From NCBI RefSeq assembly GCF_002155265.1, contig NZ_CP021251.1, forward strand, positions 806,001 to 870,000: a stretch of 64,000 nt of DNA. Reading direction: 5' to 3'. The notes beneath the pieces are model-generated. The model saw only the letters and a list, made by a program, of their open reading frames with translations. It had not been told where the DNA came from and did not search any database. A program made the translations under genes and the position numbers. Shown here in pieces: positions 42,964-52,459 of this stretch. Each line of letters begins with the position of its first letter. Positions within the stretch are counted from its first letter, which is position 1. This stretch comes from Corynebacterium pseudotuberculosis (GTDB lineage: Bacteria > Actinomycetota > Actinomycetes > Mycobacteriales > Mycobacteriaceae).

Positions 42964-44390
42964 CAGAGGTACTCCTGGAGCCGAGGTCGGATACCTAACC
43001 AGAGGGAGAGCACAGAAACCAGAGTAAACACAAGGACCATGGTGCTCACCACGTCGGAGGCGTTAGCGCCACGAGTGATGTAGCCGCGGGCGGTTTGGCG
43101 GGCGTCGTCGATAAGCTTTGCCAGGGAAGAATCTAGAACGTTGAAGGCAGAAGGCGTTGCGGCGGACGTGTCATTGTAGAGAGTCAATGCCAGGGCTTCT
43201 TCATAATCGCCGGAGTTGAGGGCGGCTGCGAGTTTTTCGTGGGAGCTTCTCCAGGACTTTGTTGCTTTGACCGCCTGATTGAGGTGCTCGCGATTGTTGG
43301 CATTATCCACCAATTGAGAATTTTCATAGTTATTTAACGCTTTATCCATGGTATCCAGGGCGGCGTTAAAGTTGGTGTTGGAGTTTTCTAGGGACTGGCG
43401 CCATACCAAAGCGAGCGTCTCGCTGCTCCGGGCCTGTTGCGCACGGATGCGGGCGTCAGTGAGCGACTGCAACGGTGACGAGACCGTTTGGTAGGCGGTA
43501 GAGCTAGCGCTCCAGGTGAGGAAGCTGGCGGTGGATACCCACGTTGTGGCGATCACCATCAACAGCGTAGCCAGTACAAACCATCCATTGAATCGGCGGC
43601 GGGTAACGTGAGCGATCCAGAGCTGGCCGAGCAGCAACATGATAAGCGCAATAAAAAGACCACCGAGCGGAACCCAGAGCGGGCGGGCGAGCTGCTGCTG
43701 CTCATTGGTCACATTATTACTGGTGAGGGTGTAGAGCTCAGCGGCTGCGGGGAGGATCTGTTCACGCATGAGCGTAGAGGCCTGAGACATATAGGCCACG
43801 CCTACGGGGTTGCCTTGTCTGTTGTTAGCCCACGCGGTTTCCACGAGTCCGGTGTAAATGGGGATCTGTTCAGAGATATGCGTAAGCAGCTCTAGCTGGT
43901 GGCCAGAGTTCTCGCTGAGCCCGCCGGCTGTTTGCGCGACAGCGCGCGATGCGTTTTGGATTGCCTGCTCATATCTCTGTCGATTTTCGCTGGTGTCTAC
44001 CCCGGCGCGCACAAAGCTTACCGACGCCGTCGTGTTGGCTAGGGACAGGGAAGAATAAAGGTTTTGCGCAAGGTAGGAGACCGGCTCGGTGTTATCTATC
44101 AGTGTTTTTAAATCGGCGCGCCTGTCCGCGGATGTCTGCGACATGGAGACGCCAGCAGACAAGATGGTGATGCTGAGTACAACGATGAGCGTGGTCATAC
44201 GCCCCGGCGTGGTGGAGAGAAACTGCAATAGTTTCTTGGTCCAAAGGATGGGGTAGGTGATCGATTCATGCCAGAAGGCGTGAAAACGGGAGCGCTGTCG
44301 CTCACGATGTTCGCTGATCCGGTCGAGCCAAGAATCTTCAACGTCGGGCGACAGCGAGGTATGCGCGATGTCTCCCACGGTAAACCTCAT
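42963..44390 (-). CDS. glnX: Membrane signalling protein GlnX
   Basis: 475 residues with four predicted membrane helices (near 70-90, 230-250, 260-280, 440-460) and two helical outer domains rich in Asn/Gln/Ser, like sensory four-helix bundles. In mycobacteria and corynebacteria GlnX connects GlnH outside to PknG inside. The ATG at 44390 faces the Nudix gene across a region with 9-bp iterons and a TATAAT box for this strand (44445-44440). First gene of the glnX-glnH-pknG operon. Confidence 0.9.
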   Translation of the reverse strand: MRFTVGDIAHTSLSPDVEDSWLDRISEHRERQRSRFHAFWHESITYPILWTKKLLQFLSTTPGRMTTLIVVLSITILSAGVSMSQTSADRRADLKTLIDNTEPVSYLAQNLYSSLSLANTTASVSFVRAGVDTSENRQRYEQAIQNASRAVAQTAGGLSENSGHQLELLTHISEQIPIYTGLVETAWANNRQGNPVGVAYMSQASTLMREQILPAAAELYTLTSNNVTNEQQQLARPLWVPLGGLFIALIMLLLGQLWIAHVTRRRFNGWFVLATLLMVIATTWVSTASFLTWSASSTAYQTVSSPLQSLTDARIRAQQARSSETLALVWRQSLENSNTNFNAALDTMDKALNNYENSQLVDNANNREHLNQAVKATKSWRSSHEKLAAALNSGDYEEALALTLYNDTSAATPSAFNVLDSSLAKLIDDARQTARGYITRGANASDVVSTMVLVFTLVSVLSLWLGIRPRLQEYL

Positions 44391-44398
44391 CTCCGTTA

Positions 44399-44425
44399 CA
44401 GACGATACAGATGTTGCAGATGTTG
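44399..44425. repeat. Three tandem 9-bp iterons before glnX
   Basis: CAGATGTTG occurs twice in direct tandem (44408-44416, 44417-44425), preceded by an imperfect copy CAGACGATA (44399-44407). They lie in the glnX 5' leader and overlap the -35 region of the divergent Nudix promoter. Confidence 0.6.
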
Positions 44426-44441
44426 TAATCTACCCTAGAAT
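44414..44441 (+). promoter_or_regulatory. Promoter of the Nudix gene
   Basis: TTGCAG (44414-44419) and TAGAAT (44436-44441) with 16-bp spacing. The -10 overlaps the minus-strand TATAAT of glnX (44445-44440), so the two promoters should compete. Confidence 0.5.
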
Positions 44442-44466
44442 TATACCGGCAGCTAGAGTAGAACAC

Positions 44467-44946
44467 ATGCCTACAACATCCGGAGACGGTTGGGTCGAGG
44501 GACCCAACGGTACGCAGCTGTGGGGGAAATACGGCGCCGCAGGCCTTCTTCTTACTGCTGCACGCACTCAGTCAGTATTGATGCAACATAGGGCGTCGTG
44601 GACTAACTATGGTGGCACCTGGGCCTTGCCGGGTGGGGCGCGTGAGCTCGTGGAAACCGCAGAGGAAGCCGCAGCGCGTGAGGCCTATGAGGAAACCGGA
44701 ATCTCTCTTGAACGCTATGTTTTTGTTCAATCGCTAGTGACTGCCGGTCCGTATCATTCGGGTTGGACGTACACTACCGTCTTGGCTTTGACCCAAGAAG
44801 AGCTGGATACAGTGCCCAATGCGGAATCGGAAGAGCTGCGCTGGGTGCCAATATCTGAGGTGCATAAGCTTGATTTACTGCCTGCTTTTGCCGCTACATG
44901 GGACAACTTAAAAACTCGCGTTGAAAAAATGATAGGAGAGATGTGA
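44467..44946 (+). CDS. Nudix hydrolase
   Basis: 159 residues. The Nudix box is complete: 'GGARELVETAEEAAAREAYEETGI' pattern with G-x5-E-x7-REx2EExG. The N-terminal part ('TQSVLMQHRASWTNYGGTWALPGG') matches the ADP-ribose/8-oxo-dGTP group, but the substrate cannot be decided. The ATG at 44467 is where homology begins; an upstream start would overlap glnX. A 13-bp gap leads to the ABC ATPase gene. Confidence 0.9.
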   Translation: MPTTSGDGWVEGPNGTQLWGKYGAAGLLLTAARTQSVLMQHRASWTNYGGTWALPGGARELVETAEEAAAREAYEETGISLERYVFVQSLVTAGPYHSGWTYTTVLALTQEELDTVPNAESEELRWVPISEVHKLDLLPAFAATWDNLKTRVEKMIGEM

Positions 44947-44959
44947 CAGACTAGAGCGC

Positions 44960-45889
44960 ATGATTGAAGTATGCGGTTTAACCAAACAGTACGGGCAGGT
45001 GCGGGCGGTCGATGACCTAACCTTTACCGTCAAACCCGGAATCATTACTGGATTCCTCGGACCTAATGGTGCGGGAAAATCCACGACCATGCGCATGATT
45101 CTCGGTCTGGATCGCCCTACCTCGGGGACTGCGACGATCGATGGCGTGCCCTATGCCAAGCTCAAAAATCCTTTGACCAAGGTCGGCGCGCTTCTCGACG
45201 CCAAGGCCATACACCCCAATAGGTCTGCTGCGAACCATTTAAAGTGGGTGGCACAGTCCAACGGCATCTCCACTAAGCGTGTCGACGAAGTCCTGGGGGT
45301 CGTTGGACTCAGCGACGTGGCGTCGAAAAAAGCCGGCAGCTTCTCCTTGGGAATGAGCCAACGCCTAGGGCTCGCAGGTGCTTTGCTGGGAGACCCCGAG
45401 ATTCTCATTCTTGATGAGCCAGTCAACGGGCTTGATCCCGAGGGCATCCGGTGGGTCCGTGAATTTTTGCGTGCGCTGGCGGATCAAGGCCGCACCGTTT
45501 TAGTTAGTTCGCATCTGCTCTCTGAGATGTCCCAGACTGCCGATCACCTTGTGGTCATTGGTAGAGGGAAACTGGTTGCGGATACTTCCACGTATGAGTT
45601 TATTCGCGATAACTCCGCATCCAACGTGATAGTTAGGTCACCGTATCTCAAGGAGCTGGCTGAGCTGCTAAAGGAATACGAAATTACTCCTAAGTGGGGC
45701 AAGGATGAGGAAGATAGGGAATACCTCAGCATCACTGGGCATAGCACGGATGAGGTCGGGGCAATGGCTCACTCCGGTGGAGTTCCGTTGTCTCAACTTT
45801 CCCTCAAGCGGGCATCTCTTGAGGATGCCTTTATGGAAATGACCAATGATGCTGTTCAGTATCACGCGCAGGTAAAGGAGAATCACTAA
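44960..45889 (+). CDS. ABC transporter ATP-binding protein
   Basis: 309 residues. Walker A 'GPNGAGKST', signature 'GSFSLGMSQRLG', Walker B 'ILILDEPVNGLDPEG', H-loop 'VSSHLLSEM'. The C-terminal extension of about 80 residues is as in bacitracin/lantibiotic-type and Na+ exporters. AGGAGA lies upstream. The permease starts directly after the stop. Confidence 0.92.
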   Translation: MIEVCGLTKQYGQVRAVDDLTFTVKPGIITGFLGPNGAGKSTTMRMILGLDRPTSGTATIDGVPYAKLKNPLTKVGALLDAKAIHPNRSAANHLKWVAQSNGISTKRVDEVLGVVGLSDVASKKAGSFSLGMSQRLGLAGALLGDPEILILDEPVNGLDPEGIRWVREFLRALADQGRTVLVSSHLLSEMSQTADHLVVIGRGKLVADTSTYEFIRDNSASNVIVRSPYLKELAELLKEYEITPKWGKDEEDREYLSITGHSTDEVGAMAHSGGVPLSQLSLKRASLEDAFMEMTNDAVQYHAQVKENH

Positions 45890-46651
45890 ATGTTCCTCAA
45901 CTCAATTCGCGCTGAGTGGACCAAACTGCGCACCACCAAGGCTTTCTGGTGGACTACAGCCCTCTTTATTATCTTTGCTGTGGGCTTTGCGGCCCTGCAA
46001 TCAAAAGATATACCACCAGGACCGCTGGGGATTCCCATTATTAACCCAACGAGCATTGTGATTGGGATACAGGGACTCGGCATTCTCATCATTGCGATTC
46101 AGGCAATCATGGTGGTCACCTCAGAGTACCGGCACAATTATCAATCAGTTACGTTCCTTGGCACCCCAAATCGCACTCTAGTGGCGATAAGCAAATGGCT
46201 TATGTATGCCGTTTTTTCTGCACTTCTTACTTTTATAGTGGTTGTGTTGTGCTTCTACACTTCTAAATTGGTTGCGGGCGGGGATGCGAGCAAGACCCTC
46301 CAGGTCTGGAACAACGAGAGTGCCCTGCGAGTGATGTGGGTCTTCCCCTTGATCGCTGCGTTACTGGTTACCTTTTCTCAAGGCATGGCGTATCTGCTTA
46401 GGCAAACTGCCGGTGTGACCACACTGATGATGATCTGGATACTCGCGCTTGAGCCGCTCCTGGGGTTCCTTCCCAAGATCGGAACGTGGATTGCTAAGTA
46501 TGGCCCGATGAACAACATGAACGCTTTCCTGGGTAAAACAGCGATCCAAGACATCCCGTGGGGATATGAGGGGAGCGGTGCATACTTTGCCGCGTGGTCC
46601 TTTGCGATTCTGATTCTGGGCATCATTGTGCTGAATAAGCGCGATGCCTAG
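45890..46651 (+). CDS. ABC-2 type transporter permease
   Basis: 253 residues, six predicted membrane segments, with the ABC-2 opening 'IRAEWTKLRTTKAFWWTTALF' typical of permeases beside such ATPases in actinobacteria. GGAGA precedes the ATG. It converges on cls with a 7-bp gap. Substrate unknown. Confidence 0.88.
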   Translation: MFLNSIRAEWTKLRTTKAFWWTTALFIIFAVGFAALQSKDIPPGPLGIPIINPTSIVIGIQGLGILIIAIQAIMVVTSEYRHNYQSVTFLGTPNRTLVAISKWLMYAVFSALLTFIVVVLCFYTSKLVAGGDASKTLQVWNNESALRVMWVFPLIAALLVTFSQGMAYLLRQTAGVTTLMMIWILALEPLLGFLPKIGTWIAKYGPMNNMNAFLGKTAIQDIPWGYEGSGAYFAAWSFAILILGIIVLNKRDA

Positions 46652-46658
46652 AATGCTG

Positions 46659-48152
46659 TTACTGCAGCGCGGAGGTTAAGCGCATGATGTTATCCACATA
46701 TCGGCGAACAAGTCCGCGCTTGTTCCACTCCTCAATTGTGAGCTCTATAGAGTTTTCTTTGTAATCATTGGCCAGCTGATCTAGCTGGCGAATCATATTT
46801 CCACGGGCCGTCATCAAAGAGACCTCATAATTCAAGCCAAAGCTGCGCATATCCATGTTGGAGGAGCCGATGACTCCCACGGAGAGGGAATCATCGAGCT
46901 GCGGATCCGCAATCATAAACTTGGAATGCAGGACTGCCGGCTTGCGGTAACGGTAGATGTGTACCCCGGCCTCCAGCAGCGCTTGGTAATAGCTGGACTG
47001 CGCATGGTCGACCATAAATTGGTCGGCTTGCTCGCTGACCAAGAGTTCGACCCGCACCCCGCGGTAGCATGCCGACGTGACTGCCTCGAGCATTGACTCG
47101 TCGGGGATGAAGTAGGGGCTGCACATGACCAAACGATGCTTTGCGTGGTGAATGATCTGGTTGAAAAGGCGCAGGTTAGGCTCGGTGCTATATCCGGGAC
47201 CAGAAGGAACTAGCTGGAGAACGTTAACGTCGGTTTCATCTTCTTCAGGGATCTCCGGGTTGACCATGTGATCGTCGATGGGCGGGAGATCGTCTGATTC
47301 CTGGAACCAGTCCACAGCAAAGACCATGTTCATGGATGCCACTACAGGCCCAGAAAGCTCGACCATAACATCGACCCAGTGGCGTCCGCTGGCGTGGTTT
47401 TTCTTATTGAGGTACGCGGCCTCGATCATGTTTTGTGAGCCGATGAAGCCGTGTTCGCCGTCGATAATCAGCATCTTGCGGTGATTGCGCAGATCCGGAC
47501 GGCTGAAGCGCCAACGGAAAGGCTGCAAAGGCAGCATGAGTCGCCACTGCACACCTATCTCGGTTAGTCGCTTGCCTAGCTTTAAATAGCCTGGATATTT
47601 CCAGCTTCCCACCTGGTCTAGGAGGAGGCGCACTGTTACTCCGCGCTGCACCGCGCGGGCAAGCGCTTGGAAGAAAACATCAGTGGTGTCGTCCCATGCC
47701 GTGATGTAAATCTGCACGTGAACGTATTTTTGTGCGTTATCTACGGCGCGGGCCATGGCACGGATCGACTCCGTATAGTCGGCATGCATGCCAAGGTTGT
47801 GGCCGGTGGTGGCAGGCAACAAGGTGAGTCGCCTATTCATCTTGATCATAGAGATGAGCTCTTCGCCGATTACGGCACCCTCCGGATAATCCGGGACCTT
47901 GGCTTGCACATTCTCAATGTCCCTGTTGGCCTTAAACTGCAGCTCGTGCCGTCTTTTATTGATATAGGGGCTGCCCATGGTTAGGAATAGGGGAAGGCCC
48001 AAAACAGGGATAAGCAGGATTGCGAGTAGCCACGCAGTAGAGGAGCTCGGCCGGCGGCCTTCAGGGACAAAACCAATGGCGATGATCTTGATGGAATAAT
48101 CAATAATCAGGCCTATTGTTTGCCATGTGCTCAGGTCGATGCTCCAACTCAT
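46659..48152 (-). CDS. cls: Cardiolipin synthase (phospholipase D family)
   Basis: 497 residues. Two N-terminal membrane helices and two HKD active sites: 'NHRKMLIIDGEHGFIGSQN' and 'LHSKFMIADPQLDDSLSVGVIGSSN', each with H-x-K-x4-D. It condenses two phosphatidylglycerols into cardiolipin at the membrane. Actinobacteria often use a CDP-alcohol type enzyme as well. Overlaps xthA by 4 bp, last gene of def-GNAT-xthA-cls. Confidence 0.92.
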   Translation of the reverse strand: MSWSIDLSTWQTIGLIIDYSIKIIAIGFVPEGRRPSSSTAWLLAILLIPVLGLPLFLTMGSPYINKRRHELQFKANRDIENVQAKVPDYPEGAVIGEELISMIKMNRRLTLLPATTGHNLGMHADYTESIRAMARAVDNAQKYVHVQIYITAWDDTTDVFFQALARAVQRGVTVRLLLDQVGSWKYPGYLKLGKRLTEIGVQWRLMLPLQPFRWRFSRPDLRNHRKMLIIDGEHGFIGSQNMIEAAYLNKKNHASGRHWVDVMVELSGPVVASMNMVFAVDWFQESDDLPPIDDHMVNPEIPEEDETDVNVLQLVPSGPGYSTEPNLRLFNQIIHHAKHRLVMCSPYFIPDESMLEAVTSACYRGVRVELLVSEQADQFMVDHAQSSYYQALLEAGVHIYRYRKPAVLHSKFMIADPQLDDSLSVGVIGSSNMDMRSFGLNYEVSLMTARGNMIRQLDQLANDYKENSIELTIEEWNKRGLVRRYVDNIMRLTSALQ

Positions 48153-48916
48153 AGTATGTAATCTACGATAACCGGGGCATGATCGGAAGCTGCCTTGCCT
48201 GAGCGCTCATCGACGTCGATAAAGCTGTTCTCTACGGTTAGATCTGTCGTAGCGAGTTGAAAGTCGATAAGCATCCCCTGGTTTTTGAGGAATCTTCCCG
48301 CCTGATAATCCCAATAGCTATAGCCCTCCAAAGGGGAGGCGATGTGCAGCCCGGACGTGGTCAAAGCCTCAAATGCTTGGCGCTCTGGCTCAGTTACGTG
48401 TGTTTTTCCCTCAAAGAAAGACATATCCCAAACATCTTGGTCTCGGGGTGCGATATTGAAGTCGCCTAGGAACACCGTGGGTTCTGTTACATCCTGGGCA
48501 TGCAACTGCAGCGCAAAGAGCCACCGTAGCTTGTAGTCATAATGAGGGTCCGCAATCTCGCGGCCATTGGGCACGTACAGGCTCCACACGCGGACGCCGC
48601 CACAGAGTGCCCCGATCGCTCGGGCCTCCACGGCTTGTTCCTTCTGTGGGTCTTTATTAAACCCGGGTTGGCCTGGGAAATGCTTCTGAACATCCTCAAG
48701 ACCCACTCGGGAGATAATGGCAACGCCGTTCCATTGGTTTAAACCAAAGTGCGCAACCTGGTAACCGATGGCCTGGAAACGCTCATAGGGGAATTGATCA
48801 TCCTTGCACTTGGTCTCCTGAACCGCGAGGACGTCCACGTTATGGCGCTGTAAGAAATCGACCATCCGGTCTACTCGGGTACGAGCGGAATTCACGTTCC
48901 AGTTGACAATGCGCAT
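48149..48916 (-). CDS. xthA: Exodeoxyribonuclease III
   Basis: 255 residues of the EEP fold. 'VNWNVNSARTRVDRM', 'VLAVQETKCKDDQFP', 'VFLGDFNIAPRDQDVWD' and the closing 'GKAASDHAPVIVDY' supply the metal and catalytic Asn, Glu, Asp and His. It acts as apurinic endonuclease and 3' repair enzyme. A 3-bp gap separates it from the GNAT gene. Confidence 0.93.
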   Translation of the reverse strand: MRIVNWNVNSARTRVDRMVDFLQRHNVDVLAVQETKCKDDQFPYERFQAIGYQVAHFGLNQWNGVAIISRVGLEDVQKHFPGQPGFNKDPQKEQAVEARAIGALCGGVRVWSLYVPNGREIADPHYDYKLRWLFALQLHAQDVTEPTVFLGDFNIAPRDQDVWDMSFFEGKTHVTEPERQAFEALTTSGLHIASPLEGYSYWDYQAGRFLKNQGMLIDFQLATTDLTVENSFIDVDERSGKAASDHAPVIVDYIL

Positions 48917-48919
48917 GGA

Positions 48920-49882
48920 TTAAAGATTAGTCGCTTCCGCATATCGATGCCGGTGATGCTCAACAAAGCCGAGTTTCTCATAGAGCCCAATGCCGGCAGC
49001 GTTGGTGGCAATAACTTGAAGATACGCTCGCGTGGCGCCCTCCCGAGCACCCCAGTGCAGCATATGTCTTCCCAGCTCGGTGCCTAGACCGCGGCGTCGA
49101 TAAGCTTGCGCGACCTCAACGGCTGAGTAACCGAGATAATTATCGGTGACGGTGCCACGCGTAATAGCTACGGTTTCTCCTTCTGCGGTAAGCAGCCTGC
49201 CAAACCCCATTTTCCCATCGATCTCCTCGCGGAGCAGATCGAGCGCGTGCTCAGGAAGCGGCTCGCCGCGGAAGTTATAAAGAGACAACCAATCCTGATC
49301 TGGCTGGTCATCGATGCGAAACTCCCAGTCGGACGTGGTGGCGGGAAGATCATCCAGGTTGCGCGTCATCACAATGATCTCGGGGCCCAAGGACCACCCT
49401 GGCTGCGCCACGAGTTTTTCCGCCATTGCACCGATGCGCTCAGGGATAAGGATACGGGTGGGCAGATTATGCCGCCTATAAAACGCATGGATCGCCGCTA
49501 TCGGAATAGGGGTAAACATGGCGGTGTTTCCCAGGGGGGCCGCGCTGTTAGATCGCTCTGTGATGCCGTCGCCGGATCGTATAAGCCATTGATCGCACCA
49601 GGTGTGCTCGATGCCCGGGAAGGCCTTGGCCGTGGCATTCTCGATCGCACGGATATCCGAATTACGAACAGTGCGCGGGCTTAGCTTTTTCATGATGATG
49701 ATGTCAGCGCGAGGGATAGATAACGCCGGAACCTCAGACGGGAAACCACCTACTTTCTGCGGCCGGACCACCAGGGTTTCCTCATCGATGCTCAGGACAT
49801 GCCCAATGATGTCATTAGCTTTACGACGCACCACGATGCGATCGTTTGGGGCTACTTCGTCCGAACGGAAGATCCGTGACAT
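48920..49882 (-). CDS. GNAT acetyltransferase with N-terminal SH3-like domain
   Basis: 320 residues. The first 65 residues form a small beta-rich domain ('DRIVVRRKANDIIGHVLSI') and the C-terminal 100 residues are a GNAT fold with 'AVEVAQAYRRRGLGTELGRHML' and 'NAAGIGLYEKLGF'. The middle holds a second degenerate GNAT-like region. The tandem arrangement resembles the MshD group, but a mycothiol synthase role is not supported by sequence I can verify. It is 6 bp from def. Confidence 0.8.
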   Translation of the reverse strand: MSRIFRSDEVAPNDRIVVRRKANDIIGHVLSIDEETLVVRPQKVGGFPSEVPALSIPRADIIIMKKLSPRTVRNSDIRAIENATAKAFPGIEHTWCDQWLIRSGDGITERSNSAAPLGNTAMFTPIPIAAIHAFYRRHNLPTRILIPERIGAMAEKLVAQPGWSLGPEIIVMTRNLDDLPATTSDWEFRIDDQPDQDWLSLYNFRGEPLPEHALDLLREEIDGKMGFGRLLTAEGETVAITRGTVTDNYLGYSAVEVAQAYRRRGLGTELGRHMLHWGAREGATRAYLQVIATNAAGIGLYEKLGFVEHHRHRYAEATNL

Positions 49883-49888
49883 CGTGTT

Positions 49889-50482
49889 TTATTCCTCAGC
49901 ATCCCAGCCGAAGGGATCTTCATCTTCACCCGGCATCCACGTAAGTCCGGCTTCAGTCCAGCCGTTGCGCTTAATGGCCTTTTTAGCCTGGCGCTTATAG
50001 CGGCCGACCAAGGTATCCGTATAAAGGAAGCCATCCAGGTGCCCTACCTCGTGTTGGAAACACCGGGCAAGGAATCCGGTTCCCTCATAGGAGACGGGGT
50101 TTCCGTGCTCGTCCAGGCCCGTGACCTTGGCCCATGTTGCGCGGCCTGTGGGGAAACCCTCGCCGGGGACAGACAGGCAGCCCTCATCATCGCTGCCGTC
50201 GTCGGAAGGCATAGTCTGCGGAATCTCCGTAGTTTCCAGAATCGGATTGATCACGCATCCGCGATGCATATGGCCCTGATCGTCGGGGCAATTGAAGACA
50301 AAAAGACGCTTGCCCACGCCGATCTGATTTGCTGCTAAGCCGACGCCATGGGCAACAGCCATGGTCTCATACATATCTGCGATGAGCTCTTGTAGCTCGG
50401 GGGAATCAATCGGCTCGGTGACCTCGGCCGTAGGATTATGTAGAACGGGATCGCCGTGGATCACGATGGGTCGAACTGTCAT
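49889..50482 (-). CDS. def: Peptide deformylase
   Basis: Removes the formyl group from nascent proteins. 197 residues with the three family motifs: '[12 protein letters not shown]', 'EGCLSVPG' (metal-binding Cys) and '[12 protein letters not shown]' (two metal His and the catalytic Glu). An acidic insert '[10 protein letters not shown]' precedes motif two. First gene of a minus-strand operon. The C-terminus is longer than in E. coli, as usual in actinobacteria. Confidence 0.96.
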   Translation of the reverse strand: MTVRPIVIHGDPVLHNPTAEVTEPIDSPELQELIADMYETMAVAHGVGLAANQIGVGKRLFVFNCPDDQGHMHRGCVINPILETTEIPQTMPSDDGSDDEGCLSVPGEGFPTGRATWAKVTGLDEHGNPVSYEGTGFLARCFQHEVGHLDGFLYTDTLVGRYKRQAKKAIKRNGWTEAGLTWMPGEDEDPFGWDAEE

Positions 50483-50498
50483 GCCCTACAGTGTAGGC

Positions 50499-50759
50499 AT
50501 GTCTGATGCCAATAACCTCACTCGACTGGAAAAACAGTTGGCATTGCTGGCTTTTGAGGAACGCGCGCCACACAGCTTGGGGGCCAAGGAAGAAGCAATC
50601 AGGGAAGAGCTTGGGATATCTCCAGTGCGGTACTTTCAATCCCTCAACCGGGCCATTGACGTGCCTGAAGTGATGTCTGAGTATCCGGTGCTCACGGCGC
50701 GTCTACGCAGGATTAGGGATCAAAGAGCCGATCGCCGGGCACAAGCACAAAAACGATAG
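50499..50759 (+). CDS. DUF3263 family protein
   Basis: 86 residues. DUF3263 pattern: 'LEKQLALLAFEERAPHSLGAKEEAIREELGISPVRYFQSLNRAID', a helix-turn-helix-like fold seen throughout mycolic-acid actinobacteria next to def and LytR_C genes. TACAGT (50487-50492) ends 6 bp before the ATG, fitting leaderless transcription. Possibly DNA-binding. It is divergent from def with only 16 bp between the starts. Confidence 0.85.
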   Translation: MSDANNLTRLEKQLALLAFEERAPHSLGAKEEAIREELGISPVRYFQSLNRAIDVPEVMSEYPVLTARLRRIRDQRADRRAQAQKR

Positions 50760-50769
50760 AATAGTTCAG

Positions 50770-51321
50770 GTGACTACAGAACCTTCCCCAAACAATGAAC
50801 AACGCCTTCCGCTTCGCGGTATGGCCATGATCCTCATCGCCGTGGCTTTACTCCTAGCGGCGTGGGGTGTGTATTCGATGACTCGTGAAGAGGCATCAGA
50901 CACCACCGTCACCGCTGAGAGCACCACCACTCAGGCGCAGCAACGACCAACCGCAGCCGCAAAACCGACTCAGGCAGCACCGGCAGCACCGCAAACAACG
51001 GTGGCTCCAGCGCCCCCTGCGCATGCTGAGGTAAAGAAGGTTCACGTTCTTAACAATTCCACCATTCAAGGCCTTGCCGCCGGGGTAGCGGACAAGCTGA
51101 AGCAGGATAGTTGGGAATTAGGCGAGGTTGGTAACTTCCCAGACGGAGTAGTTCCTCAAAATACTGTTTATTACACCCCTGGAAACGCCGCGGCGGAGCA
51201 AGCTGCGCGTAAACTAGCAGAACGCGTAGGCGGAGTAGCAGCGCCGCGGGCGGATAACCTGCCTAGTGGTACTGAGGACCCCAATAGCGTGGTTCTCGTG
51301 CTGGCTCAAGAAGTCAACTAG
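50770..51321 (+). CDS. LytR_C-domain membrane protein
   Basis: 183 residues. One membrane helix (about 17-38), a long Ala/Pro/Thr-rich outer linker, then a LytR_C domain (about 95-183, '[23 protein letters not shown]'). The domain usually follows the LCP catalytic domain of enzymes that attach arabinogalactan to peptidoglycan, but here it stands alone. A role in cell wall assembly is likely; the partner is unknown. GTG start, 10 bp after DUF3263. Confidence 0.87.
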   Translation: MTTEPSPNNEQRLPLRGMAMILIAVALLLAAWGVYSMTREEASDTTVTAESTTTQAQQRPTAAAKPTQAAPAAPQTTVAPAPPAHAEVKKVHVLNNSTIQGLAAGVADKLKQDSWELGEVGNFPDGVVPQNTVYYTPGNAAAEQAARKLAERVGGVAAPRADNLPSGTEDPNSVVLVLAQEVN

Positions 51322-51340
51322 CTTTGAAAGGTGGCCTGTT

Positions 51341-52459
51341 ATGGCCGAAAACTTCAATGCCTCACCCCGCCCGACCCTTGGAGTTGAGTGGGAACTGGCT
51401 CTTGCGGATCCCCAAACGCGAGACCTGGTACCTCGCGCCGCCGAGGTAATCGACCTTGTGGCTTCCAGATTTCCCGATATACATCTGGAAAAGGAGTTCT
51501 TGGCCAACACGATTGAGCTAGTCACCTCCGTATGTGACACCACTCCGCAGGCAGTGGAAGAACTGAGCGTCGCGCTTTCCGCTGTGCGTGAGGCCGCAGA
51601 GGAATTGGGGCTCAAAGTATGGGGCTCCGGCTCCCACCCTTTCTCCGATTTCCGCCAACAGCCGGTGAGTGAAAAAGGCCATTACAACGAGATCATCGCG
51701 CGTACTCAGTATTGGGGAAACCAGATGTTGATCTGGGGAGTCCATGTTCATGTGGGGATATCGAGCAAAGATCGTGTCTGGCCGATCATTAACGCGATGC
51801 TCACCATGTATCCGCACCTGCTGGCGTTAACGGCTTCTTCCCCCGGCTGGGATGGATTAGACACCGGTTATGCCTCTAACCGGACGATGCTCTACCAGCA
51901 GCTACCCACGGCCGGGCTGCCTTACCAATTCCGCGACTGGGCGGAATGGGAATCCTATATGGAAGACCAGAGTAAATCTGGAGTAATCAACCACACCGGC
52001 TCCATGCACTTTGACATTAGACCGGCTGGTAAGTGGGGCACCATTGAAGTACGCGTGTGCGATGCCACTAGTAACCTCATGGAGCTTTCCGCCGCCGTAG
52101 CGCTTACCCATTGCCTGGTGGTCTATTTTGATCGGATGCTCACTCAAGGGGAGGAACTGCCAACCTTGCAGGATTGGCACATAGCAGAGAACAAGTGGCG
52201 CGCTGCCCGCTATGGCATGGACGCGATCATTATTACGTCGCGGGACACAGAAGAACGACTTGTTACTGATGAGCTGCGCCGGTGGGTCGGAGTGCTCACC
52301 CCGATAGCGCAAGAGCTAGGGTGCGAGAAAGAACTGCACCGTGTTTTAAGCGTGTGTAATCGTGGCGCAGGCTATCAGCGGCAACGTGCAGTCTATGAGG
52401 CTACTGGCTCGTGGGAAGCTGTGGTGGATTCCACCATCGCGGAATTGGATTCTTTCTGA
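51341..52459 (+). CDS. YbdK-type carboxylate-amine ligase (GCS2 family)
   Basis: 372 residues. '[22 protein letters not shown]' and '[37 protein letters not shown]' split segments identify the glutamate-cysteine ligase type 2 family. The ligase forms gamma-glutamyl amides using ATP; mycothiol producers do not make glutathione, so the true substrate is unclear. GAAAGGTGG precedes the ATG at 51341. Its 3' end overlaps the mannosyltransferase gene by 67 bp. Confidence 0.88.
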   Translation: MAENFNASPRPTLGVEWELALADPQTRDLVPRAAEVIDLVASRFPDIHLEKEFLANTIELVTSVCDTTPQAVEELSVALSAVREAAEELGLKVWGSGSHPFSDFRQQPVSEKGHYNEIIARTQYWGNQMLIWGVHVHVGISSKDRVWPIINAMLTMYPHLLALTASSPGWDGLDTGYASNRTMLYQQLPTAGLPYQFRDWAEWESYMEDQSKSGVINHTGSMHFDIRPAGKWGTIEVRVCDATSNLMELSAAVALTHCLVVYFDRMLTQGEELPTLQDWHIAENKWRAARYGMDAIIITSRDTEERLVTDELRRWVGVLTPIAQELGCEKELHRVLSVCNRGAGYQRQRAVYEATGSWEAVVDSTIAELDSF

